Assembly (NCBI RefSeq): GCF_039541875.1
Contig: NZ_BAABHB010000001.1
Coordinates: 186,001 to 250,000, forward strand
Reading direction: 5' to 3'
Origin: Nibrella viscosa
Lineage (GTDB): Bacteria; Bacteroidota; Bacteroidia; Cytophagales; Spirosomataceae
Length of the DNA stretch: 64,000 nt
Shown here: piece by piece, positions 49,382-57,006 of the stretch
Layout: every line of letters begins with the position of its first letter
Numbering within the stretch: position 1 is the stretch's first letter
The notes under the pieces: generated by a model
The model's input: only the letters and a program-made list of their open reading frames with translations
Database searches by the model: none
What the model was told of the DNA's origin: nothing
Program-made: the position numbers and the translations under genes

Positions 49382-50869
49382 TTAATACAGCACCCAGGTA
49401 TCTTTACCGCCCCCACCTTGTGAGGAGTTTACCACCAGGGAGCCTTTGCGCAGGGCCACTCTGGTGAGGCCACCCGGTATTACATTTATGCCGTCGCCGT
49501 ACAGAATATATGGGCGCAGATCGACGTGACGTCCTTCGGGTTGCTCGCCTACAATACAGGGTACCCGCGATAGAGAAATCGTCGGCTGGGCAATGTAGTT
49601 GCGCGGATTGGCTTTAATTTTCTCCCGAAACAGGTCATGATCGGCTTTGGTCGCTTTAGGGCCGATCAGCATACCATAGCCCCCGGCTTCGTTGGCTTCT
49701 TTGACCACCAGCTTTCCGATGTTTTCCAGCACATAGCGGCAGTCGTCTTCTTCGCGGCAGATGTAGGTGTGTACATTCGGAATGATCGGCTCTTCGTTGA
49801 GGTAGTATTTGATGATGCGCGGCACATAGGCATAAATCACCTTATCGTCGGCCACTCCCGTGCCGGGGGCATTGGCCAGCGCTACCCGGCCTTTCTTATA
49901 CACCTCCATAATGCCCGGTACGCCGATCAGCGAGTCCGGATTGAACACCTTCGGGTCGATAAAGGTATCGTCGATGCGCCGGTAAATAACATCCACCGTT
50001 TCAAACCCTTTTGTGGTCCGCATCTTTACGTACCCACCCATCACTACCAGGTCGCGGGCGTCGACTAGTTCGACGCCCATCTGCTGGGCCACGTAGGAAT
50101 GCTCAAAATACGCGGAATTGTAAATGCCCGGTGTAAGCACCACTACGTTCGGATCGGGCCGGTCGGCAATATACTGCAGCATTTGCAGCAGGCGGGTAGG
50201 GTAGTCGGATACCGGCCTGACGCCCGTATGCGCCAGCACTTCCGGAAAGGTTTGCTTGGTCAGTTCCCGGTTTTCGAGCATGTAGGATACGCCCGAGGGG
50301 CAGCGTAGGTTATCTTCCAGCACCATATACTGGCCGTCGTCGCCCCGGATCAGGTCAGTGCCGGTGATATGGCACCAGATGCCTTTGGGCGGTTTCAGGC
50401 CCAGGCAGGCCGGTAGATAACATTTGCTGGATTCGATCAGGTCGCGGGGTACAATTCCGTCGTTAAGTATGTGCTGATCGTTGTAAACATCGTTGATGAA
50501 TAAGTTGAGGGCGGTGATACGTTGAATGAGGCCCTGCTCCAGCCGGTTCCATTCCTGAGCCTCAATGATGCGGGGAATAATATCAACCGGCATTATCCGC
50601 TCGGTACCTTCGCCCTCGGAGTACACGTTGAAGGTAATACCCATCGACATCAGTGCCCGCTCGGCAGCATGTTGCCGGCTAATCAGTTCGTTGCGCGTGA
50701 GTTGTTCAACCCGCTGGAAAAAAGGCAGATATCCTGGTCGCACCTGGCCGTCGGCCGTGAACATTTCGTCGTAAAAACCTTCTGTCTGGTAATCGGCAAA
50801 CGAAAAGTTGGCCAACGCCTGAGTTTGTGTCTGTGCGGTAAAGTCGCTGGTTTGCGATTGAATTGCCAT
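49382..50869 (-). CDS. Circularly permuted ATP-grasp type 2 protein
   Basis: A 495-residue protein of the circularly permuted ATP-grasp family (DUF404/DUF407). It shows YNDQHILNDGIVPRDLIESS, GTDLIRGDDGQYMVLEDNLRCPSG, VVLTPGIYNSAYFEH, and the glycine/lysine segment VVKEANEAGGYGMLIGPKA. Its usual companions, an alpha-E (DUF403) protein and a transglutaminase-like protein, are not next to it, which is unusual. Family enzymes are thought to ligate peptides or amino acids; the product is unknown. Confidence 0.85.
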   Translation of the reverse strand: MAIQSQTSDFTAQTQTQALANFSFADYQTEGFYDEMFTADGQVRPGYLPFFQRVEQLTRNELISRQHAAERALMSMGITFNVYSEGEGTERIMPVDIIPRIIEAQEWNRLEQGLIQRITALNLFINDVYNDQHILNDGIVPRDLIESSKCYLPACLGLKPPKGIWCHITGTDLIRGDDGQYMVLEDNLRCPSGVSYMLENRELTKQTFPEVLAHTGVRPVSDYPTRLLQMLQYIADRPDPNVVVLTPGIYNSAYFEHSYVAQQMGVELVDARDLVVMGGYVKMRTTKGFETVDVIYRRIDDTFIDPKVFNPDSLIGVPGIMEVYKKGRVALANAPGTGVADDKVIYAYVPRIIKYYLNEEPIIPNVHTYICREEDDCRYVLENIGKLVVKEANEAGGYGMLIGPKATKADHDLFREKIKANPRNYIAQPTISLSRVPCIVGEQPEGRHVDLRPYILYGDGINVIPGGLTRVALRKGSLVVNSSQGGGGKDTWVLY

Positions 50870-50984
50870 GAGTGTTACGGAGATTTTGGAACAATATATT
50901 GGTTTTACGGCGTAAGGCCAAATTTTATGAAGTTGCTGGCGGATAACGGCCTAAGTCATTACCTTTACCAACCTTACCTTTTCT

Positions 50985-52526
50985 ATGCAGACATCTACGG
51001 GAATTTGCTTACTGGCCGTACTACTGATGGGCTATGGCCCGGCTAAGGGGCAGCATTGGCTGGGGGTAGCCTCCGGCAATTATGCCGGAACGAATGCGCT
51101 CTACCAGCAGCCGGCTCAGGCGGCCGATTCCCGCTACCGCCTGTATGTAAACCTGGCCGGCTTCGACAGTTACGTGCATACCAACTATATGCGGTACGCG
51201 GCTCCGTTTTCGCTGCTGAGCCTGCTGACCAACACCGTACCGGCCCGGTACCGGAACGCCCGTGGGCAGCTTGTTTTTCCGTACGGGTATCTCCCCGAAA
51301 CGCTGAATGGCCGGCCTAAGCGGTTGTTTATGGGCGGAGAGGTACGCGGCCCCGGCGTGCTGATTAATCTGGCCGGTGGCCGGATGGGACTGGGCTTAAC
51401 ATCCAGGGTCAGGGTTGGGATGAATGCCCGGCGGGTCGATGAACCCACTGCCCGCTTCATGCGCAACGGGGTGCCGCTGGAAGCTATTCTCCCCGCAACT
51501 ATCTACGATAACCAGTCAGGGGCTGTCAACGTGAACGGCTATGGTGAACTGGCAGCTACGTTTGGCTATGTGTTACAGGAGGAAGGGGAGCAATTCTGGA
51601 AGCTGGGGATTACCGCCAAGCGGCTCATCGGCCTGTACAATACGCATCTGATCATTGATGATGCCAGTCACCAGCTGGTTCGGGATCGCGGGGTACCCAA
51701 TATGCTGGCGCTGAACATCCGCAGCGCCGAAGCAACTTATGGCTATACTACCGAAGGCGCTTTTTCCAGGGCCAGACTAACGCCCGGCTGGCTGCTCGGC
51801 CGGCAATCGGCGGGGGGAGGCTGGGGCCTTGATCTGGGTGTGGTGTATGAATACCGACCCGAAGCCCGGCGCTATCGCTATACCGATCGGGGCGAACAGC
51901 GGTACGATGGCTCCAAAAATAAATACCAGTACCGGGTGTCGGTGGCCCTGACTGATATTGGTGCCATACAATACCGAAACCCCGCTTATGTGAACCGTTA
52001 CGATGTGAATGCTACCAACAGACGGCTGACGCGCTATATGTTTGTCGGGGTGTCGGGCCTGGATGGCTATCTCTCTACGATTGACAAAACGCTGGGGCTT
52101 ACCCAGGATAAGCGGCAGACATCGTTCTGGTCGGCGCTGCCTACAGCCCTGAATGTTAATGTCGATTACAAAGTTCAGGAGAACGTCTATGTAAATGCCA
52201 CCTGGATACAGGGCGTTATGCCGGCAAATTCAGTTGGATTTTATACACCGTCGGTACTGGCGGTTACACCCCGCTACGAAACCCGGTGGGCTGAAATAGC
52301 TATGCCCGTTTCGCTGCAGGGAAATTATACCAACCTGACTTTTGGGCTGGCAGCCCGCCTGGGACCAGTCTACATGGGAACCGACCACCTGCCGGGCCTG
52401 CTTAGTATTGGCAAACCCAGGGGAGCCAATCTCTACGCCGGGGCTTTCATTCCCCTCTTCCGCCCCGGCCCTAAAAACCCGAACGAGTGTTACGAGCCGG
52501 GGAAGTGGAGGCTGTTCAGGAGGTAG
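50985..52526 (+). CDS. DUF5723 outer-membrane beta-barrel protein
   Basis: A 513-residue exported protein with signal MQTSTGICLLAVLLMGYGPAKGQ and an N-terminal motif NYAGTNALYQQPAQAADSRY typical of DUF5723. The body is a run of amphipathic strands ending in the aromatic FIPLFRPGPKNPNECYEPGK region. Predicted to be an outer-membrane barrel, like other DUF5723 members in Bacteroidota; role unknown. A TTACCTTTACC box about 25 bases upstream matches promoters of the window. It is convergent with the Ldh-family gene across heptad repeat copy I. Confidence 0.8.
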   Translation: MQTSTGICLLAVLLMGYGPAKGQHWLGVASGNYAGTNALYQQPAQAADSRYRLYVNLAGFDSYVHTNYMRYAAPFSLLSLLTNTVPARYRNARGQLVFPYGYLPETLNGRPKRLFMGGEVRGPGVLINLAGGRMGLGLTSRVRVGMNARRVDEPTARFMRNGVPLEAILPATIYDNQSGAVNVNGYGELAATFGYVLQEEGEQFWKLGITAKRLIGLYNTHLIIDDASHQLVRDRGVPNMLALNIRSAEATYGYTTEGAFSRARLTPGWLLGRQSAGGGWGLDLGVVYEYRPEARRYRYTDRGEQRYDGSKNKYQYRVSVALTDIGAIQYRNPAYVNRYDVNATNRRLTRYMFVGVSGLDGYLSTIDKTLGLTQDKRQTSFWSALPTALNVNVDYKVQENVYVNATWIQGVMPANSVGFYTPSVLAVTPRYETRWAEIAMPVSLQGNYTNLTFGLAARLGPVYMGTDHLPGLLSIGKPRGANLYAGAFIPLFRPGPKNPNECYEPGKWRLFRR

Positions 52527-52593
52527 TTTGAAGTTTGACGTTTAAGGTTTGAAGTTGGCTGACGCATTCTACAAACCTCAAACCTCAAACCGA
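52526..52593. repeat. Heptad inverted repeat, copy I
   Basis: Left arm 52526-52560: GTTTGAA, GTTTGAC, GTTTAAG, GTTTGAA, GTTGGCT. Right arm 52573-52593: AAACCTC, AAACCTC, AAACCGA. The loop is only 12 bases. The right arm contains the stop codon (52580-52578) and last codons (VRFEV) of the Ldh-family dehydrogenase. It is the only copy between convergent genes. Confidence 0.85.
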
Positions 52594-53651
52594 ACACCAA
52601 ACCGCTCCCCCAACTCTTCTAAACTCTTAATTACCGGTTCCAGAACCGGGATGCCTTGGGCGAGTCGTTGGGCTTCCATCTCGCGTTCGGGGTCGCCGGG
52701 GATGAGAACCTGCCGGCCCTCTACGGCGCGGGCGCTGCGGAACCGCTGTATCCAGGTATCCATATGGCGTTTGAAATCCTCGGCGGGCCGGAAGGCATCA
52801 ATCCGCATGGCACCAAAGAAATGCCCGGTGCCGATGCCGACGCCTTCCTGAGCCGTCATAAAACCAGCCGTGGCGAAAGGCGGTACCCACGGACCGTAAT
52901 TAGCGCCCGATAATACCCCCGAAAAAATATCGACAATAGCGCCGAGGCCGTACCCCTTATGACTACCGTGTTCGCGGTCGGAGCCGAGCGGCAGCAGCGC
53001 ACCCCCGTTGCGAACGGCGTTGGAGTCGGTTGTCGGCTGCCCATCGGCATCCTGCGCCCAGCCCAGCGGGGCAGGTTGTCCTTTACGCTGTAGAATCTCC
53101 AGCTTCCCGTAGGCGACGGCGGTAGACGCGAAATCGGCCAGGAACGGCGGCTCCGACAGGGCCGGAACCGCTACCGCTATTGGATTTGTACCGAGCAGCT
53201 TATCCAGCGAAAAGGTAGGCGCTACCAGCGGAGCTGCATGGGTCATGGCCTGCCCGATCATATCGTGCTCCACCGCCAGCATGGCGTGATAACCCGCAAT
53301 GCCGAAGTGGTTGGAGTTCCGCACGGCAACCCAGCCGGTGCCGGCCTGCCGCGCCTTTTCAATAGCCACCTGCATGGCCCAGGGACCGACTACGAGGCCC
53401 AGCCCCCGGTCACCGTCGACGACGGCGGTGGAGGGACTTTCGTGAACAATATGCATGTTGGGTTGCGGATTCAGCCGGCCGAGGTCGTAGAGACGCACAT
53501 AGCCCGGCAGCCGGGCTACACCGTGGGAGTCTACTCCCCGGAGGTCGGCGCTGACGAGTACATCGGCGGCCAGGGTAGCATCGGGCTCGGAGCAGCCGAT
53601 GGACAGGAATATCTGATGCGTAAACTTGCGGAGTTGGTCTGCTGAAATCAT
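52578..53651 (-). CDS. Ldh-family malate/lactate/ureidoglycolate dehydrogenase
   Basis: A 357-residue NAD(P)-dependent oxidoreductase of the type 2 malate/L-lactate dehydrogenase family. Characteristic sequences are DLRGVDSHGVARLPGYV with catalytic-region His, VRNSNHFGIAGYHAMLA, LLGTNPIAVAVPA and GSHKGYGLGAIVDIFSGVLSG. Substrate could be malate, lactate, ureidoglycolate or 2,3-diketogulonate and cannot be decided. The last five residues are encoded within heptad repeat copy I, so the C-terminus may have been shaped by the repeat. Confidence 0.92.
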   Translation of the reverse strand: MISADQLRKFTHQIFLSIGCSEPDATLAADVLVSADLRGVDSHGVARLPGYVRLYDLGRLNPQPNMHIVHESPSTAVVDGDRGLGLVVGPWAMQVAIEKARQAGTGWVAVRNSNHFGIAGYHAMLAVEHDMIGQAMTHAAPLVAPTFSLDKLLGTNPIAVAVPALSEPPFLADFASTAVAYGKLEILQRKGQPAPLGWAQDADGQPTTDSNAVRNGGALLPLGSDREHGSHKGYGLGAIVDIFSGVLSGANYGPWVPPFATAGFMTAQEGVGIGTGHFFGAMRIDAFRPAEDFKRHMDTWIQRFRSARAVEGRQVLIPGDPEREMEAQRLAQGIPVLEPVIKSLEELGERFGVRFEV

Positions 53652-53909
53652 AGCCGCAAAAATATAAGTAACAACTCGATGTTTCCCTTATTACGCTAAG
53701 GAACGACTAATATTTCTGTCGTAACCGCTTATACAATAAACCGGCGATTACCGGGCCGACAGAGCTTGTTTATTTGAAATATAGTTCTAATTTTCAGCTT
53801 TCTAACTAACCGGATTTGTGGGGAAAGAGTAGCGTACCGGCCGGCTGAGTACAACGATTTGGCTGTTGTGAAGAGTGTAACAATTGTTTACTGCTTACGC
53901 TGATACCTT
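53652..53909 (+). promoter_or_regulatory. Upstream region of the barrel-T6SS operon
   Basis: This 258-base, AT-rich gap separates the divergent dehydrogenase gene from the first barrel gene. It must hold the promoter of the barrel/type VI block. Candidate boxes are weak: TAACAATTG near 53878 and TTTATTTG near 53770, none with both elements in good spacing. No heptad repeat was found here. Confidence 0.4.
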
Positions 53910-54776
53910 ATGAAACAGTCTTACTACCTGCTGCTTGGTCTGCTATTAGGCGGTACACCGCTTCAGGCGCAAATGGCGACGTCGGCTAAACAACCCTTAT
54001 CCAGTACCTCGCAGGCCGTAGCCGGCCTGCACAAGCCTGCCGGCCGGCAGGTGGCAACCTCACCCGTCTACGTAAAACTGTATGGCCTTTATGGTTTGCT
54101 GACACCCGGCTCGTTGCTGATTACAGACACCAAAGGACTGGGGGCTGGGGTGCGGGCCGGAGCGGGTGTCGGCTTTATTGCCAATGATTTTATTAATGTG
54201 GGGCTGGACGCCGATTTGCTCTTTGGGGATAACCTCAAAAAAGAGACGGTAGCCGCTACCGGGATTACCACAAAAACTACTGATTTTAAAATCGTATCCG
54301 TAACGCCCAACATTACCTTCAAAGCGTTGGCGCATCCGGCGTATTACATCTATAATCGGCTCGGTATTATGGTCGGTAAGGTACTGACGTACCAGACTAC
54401 GGAAGAGATCAGGTACGCAAGTACAGGTGCTTCTGTCACAACCAGAGTTTTGGAGACCGATTTCGGCGACAATAGTCTGGTGTTAGGCTATCAGGCGGCT
54501 TTGGGGGTTCAGTTTCGCCTGAGTGAAGCCCTGCGGGGATTCGTTGAGGTGGTGGCCATTAACCAGTCCTTCAAGCCAAAAGAACGGACCGATATTGTCA
54601 CCAATACGAAAGACGGTAAGGTTACCAGTACCAGTAAATCGTATTATGCCTACGAAAAAGAAGGTGAACGAGGCTATACGAAATACCCCGATGGCCGGAA
54701 TGTGTACCTGGGACCCACGTACAACGTACCCCTGAATAGTATTGGGGTTGGGGCTGGTTTAGTGTTTCGATTTTAA
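53910..54776 (+). CDS. Outer-membrane beta-barrel protein, paralog 1 of 3
   Basis: A 288-residue exported protein. The signal peptide is MKQSYYLLLGLLLGGTPLQAQ. After a Ser/Pro-rich linker the mature part reads VYVKLYGLYGLLTPGS, then glycine-rich strands GAGVRAGAGVGFIANDFINV, ITFKALAHPAYYIYNRLGIM, LGYQAALGVQFRLSEALRGF, and ends in GAGLVFRF. The closing aromatic Arg-Phe is the usual BAM targeting signal of barrels. It shares all these motifs with the next two genes. It lies 30 bases before paralog 2 and heads the row leading into tssE. Role not established. Confidence 0.82.
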   Translation: MKQSYYLLLGLLLGGTPLQAQMATSAKQPLSSTSQAVAGLHKPAGRQVATSPVYVKLYGLYGLLTPGSLLITDTKGLGAGVRAGAGVGFIANDFINVGLDADLLFGDNLKKETVAATGITTKTTDFKIVSVTPNITFKALAHPAYYIYNRLGIMVGKVLTYQTTEEIRYASTGASVTTRVLETDFGDNSLVLGYQAALGVQFRLSEALRGFVEVVAINQSFKPKERTDIVTNTKDGKVTSTSKSYYAYEKEGERGYTKYPDGRNVYLGPTYNVPLNSIGVGAGLVFRF

Positions 54777-54806
54777 AAAGCAGAACAACTCTATAACGCT
54801 ATTGCC

Positions 54807-55691
54807 ATGATCCGGTTTTTTTACCTGCTGCTGGCCCTGCCACTGGGCTGTCTTTCGGTTCAGGCTCAGCCGGTAGCCGCTGCCAGGCCCCCGCAGAGAA
54901 CAACTGCTGAACCGCCGGGCGGGCCGGTGTCGCCGATATACCTGAAAGTATATGGGTATTATGGCCCGCTGACACCAGGGTCGCTGTTAAGCTCCACCTA
55001 CAGCAACAACGCTACGGGTGGGCAGACGTTCAAAACAACCCGTTTTGGGTTGGGAGCCGGTGCCCGGGCGGGGATTGGTATCGGATTTATTGCCAGTGAC
55101 TTTATTAACCTGGGGCTGGATGCCGACTGGCTGTTTGCCGATAAGCTGAAACGGGAAAACGCTACCTCGTACAACAACTTCACGTATTCCAACACCATTA
55201 CGACCAATCTGCAGGTAGCCTCGCTGGTTCCGAACATTACGTTTAAAGCGCTGGCTCGTCCCTCGTATTACATCTACAACCGCCTGGGTATCATGGTGGG
55301 CGCAGTACTGACGTATGAGCAGGTCATTAATGAGCTGAACACGGGGCCCAAAGTATCCCCAACGACCGGGGTCTACCGGTGGCGTTTCTCCAAAAACAGC
55401 CTGGCGCTTGGCTACCAGGCCGCTTTGGGTGTTCAGTTTCACCTGAGCGAAACACTGCGGGGGTTTGTCGAACTGGTGGCTATCAATCAGTCCTTTCGTC
55501 CGCAGGAGGGTACTTTCTCCTATGTGTCAACGCAGGATGGGAAGACACTTAGTAACGACGCTACTTCGTTTGTGTATAAATCCGGGGTTGCCGGGGTAAC
55601 CACCGATGCACAGGGCAGAAATGTAGTGCCCGTTACTAATGTGGCGATGAACAGTGTTGGCGTTGGTGCCGGTTTGGTATATCGCTTCTGA
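54807..55691 (+). CDS. Outer-membrane beta-barrel protein, paralog 2 of 3
   Basis: A 294-residue protein with signal MIRFFYLLLALPLGCLSVQAQ, then a Pro-rich linker and the shared barrel motifs: IYLKVYGYYGPLTPGSLL, GAGARAGIGIGFIASDFINL, ITFKALARPSYYIYNRLGIM, LALGYQAALGVQFHLSETLR and terminal GAGLVYRF. It is the closest relative of paralog 1, so the pair is a recent duplication. Extracellular-loop positions (Thr/Asn-rich) differ most, which is the pattern expected if loops face varying contacts. Confidence 0.82.
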   Translation: MIRFFYLLLALPLGCLSVQAQPVAAARPPQRTTAEPPGGPVSPIYLKVYGYYGPLTPGSLLSSTYSNNATGGQTFKTTRFGLGAGARAGIGIGFIASDFINLGLDADWLFADKLKRENATSYNNFTYSNTITTNLQVASLVPNITFKALARPSYYIYNRLGIMVGAVLTYEQVINELNTGPKVSPTTGVYRWRFSKNSLALGYQAALGVQFHLSETLRGFVELVAINQSFRPQEGTFSYVSTQDGKTLSNDATSFVYKSGVAGVTTDAQGRNVVPVTNVAMNSVGVGAGLVYRF

Positions 55692-55726
55692 CTACGTGTA
55701 TAACCAATAAGCAGTAAGTAGTATAT

Positions 55727-56560
55727 ATGAAAGTTTTTACCTGCGCTTGTGTGCTGGCAATAAGCATATCGATCGGTTGTTTCGGACAAAACGGAACCCA
55801 GGAGTCGCCGGTATACGTAAAGGTATCCGGGTTTTACGGTCTGCTGACGCCCGGTACAGAACGGTATACCATGGCCTCCTTTAATTCCGCCAATACCGTG
55901 TTTGAAGTGGGTAAAAAGCGGCTCGGTGCCGGACCGCGGGCCGGTGTCGGGATCGGCTACATCATTAACGACTTCATCAATGTGGGTATTGATGCTGATC
56001 TGCTCTTTGGTAGTGAACTAACCGCTGCCAACAGCAGCAATACCACAACAAACCGCTACACGCAGCAATCGACCACCAATTACCGGGTCCTGACCATCAC
56101 CCCGAATATTACTTTCAAGGCCTTATCGCAACCGGGTTATTACATCTACAACCGGATTGGCGTTGGCGTGGGTATGCTGCTGACGTATGAGACGGCCATT
56201 ACGACGGTAACTACGCTGCCGGCCGCCAATGCTGGGAACTACCTGCGGGTGTCGGAGATGAAAGCGCCACCGGCCGTTGGATTTCAGACCGCGCTGGGCG
56301 TTCAGTTTCGGGTCAGTGATAAATTAAGAGGGTTTGTAGAGATGGCCGCCATCATTCTGGCTTTCAAGCCGACGGAACTGAGTGATACGAAGAATCTGAA
56401 AAACGACAGCAACTTTGATAAGCTGAACATTTTCAAATTCGCCGATTTCGGGACGTATAATACGGTGGAAGCGGCAGCGTCGCGTACTGTGACGCTGCCG
56501 AGCCGGACGGTTCCGGTCAATAGCATCGGGCCGGGGGCCGGTCTGGTTTTTCGCTTTTAA
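55727..56560 (+). CDS. Outer-membrane beta-barrel protein, paralog 3 of 3
   Basis: A 277-residue protein with signal MKVFTCACVLAISISIGCFGQ and the same core: VYVKVSGFYGLLTPGT, GAGPRAGVGIGYIINDFINV, ITFKALSQPGYYIYNRIGVG, QTALGVQFRVSDKLRGFVE and terminal GAGLVFRF. It lacks the Pro-rich linker after the signal. It is more diverged than paralogs 1 and 2 are from each other. The tssE start lies 11 bases after its stop, so co-transcription with the secretion genes is likely. Confidence 0.82.
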   Translation: MKVFTCACVLAISISIGCFGQNGTQESPVYVKVSGFYGLLTPGTERYTMASFNSANTVFEVGKKRLGAGPRAGVGIGYIINDFINVGIDADLLFGSELTAANSSNTTTNRYTQQSTTNYRVLTITPNITFKALSQPGYYIYNRIGVGVGMLLTYETAITTVTTLPAANAGNYLRVSEMKAPPAVGFQTALGVQFRVSDKLRGFVEMAAIILAFKPTELSDTKNLKNDSNFDKLNIFKFADFGTYNTVEAAASRTVTLPSRTVPVNSIGPGAGLVFRF

Positions 56561-56571
56561 CCCACAGCTGT

Positions 56572-57003
56572 ATGCCGCAACCCAACTATGCCCTGCCGCT
56601 CCGTTTTGACGAGATACTGCGCCGGAAACCGCATCCGACCTGCTCGCTGCCGCAGTCTATCGCCCAGAATCTGTTTCTTATCATCACAACCCACCTCAGC
56701 GAGTCTCGCTTCGATGAGACATTCGGCTGTAGGTTGTGGGAGGAAGACTTTAATCATCAGCTCAGTAGCCGCTGGCGTGAGGATATCCGGCAATCGATAG
56801 AGACCTCGGTGACTCAGCACGAAAAGAGGCTCGGGCAGTTGCGTATTCAGGTCGATATTGGCGATCAGGAGTTACAGATCACCAAAAACAACCGCCGGAT
56901 TAAGCGCCGGCTTCTCATACGCATTGACGGTGTTATCCGCCGGACTAACGAGCGGTTTACATTCCAGCGAAGCCTTTATCTGGCACCCATATCAACCGAA
57001 TAA
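56572..57003 (+). CDS. tssE: T6SS baseplate subunit TssE (gp25-like)
   Basis: A 143-residue protein with the gp25/TssE fold: LPLRFDEILRRKPHPTCSLP, a helix with QNLFLIITTHLSESRFDETFGC, WEEDFNHQLSSRWREDIRQSI, and a beta region with VDIGDQELQITKNNRRIKRRLLI. TssE joins the sheath to the baseplate wedge in contractile systems. The E-E-D-F and R-x-D/E-I pattern is kept. tssF begins 3 bases after its stop. Confidence 0.88.
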   Translation: MPQPNYALPLRFDEILRRKPHPTCSLPQSIAQNLFLIITTHLSESRFDETFGCRLWEEDFNHQLSSRWREDIRQSIETSVTQHEKRLGQLRIQVDIGDQELQITKNNRRIKRRLLIRIDGVIRRTNERFTFQRSLYLAPISTE

Positions 57004-57006
57004 TTC

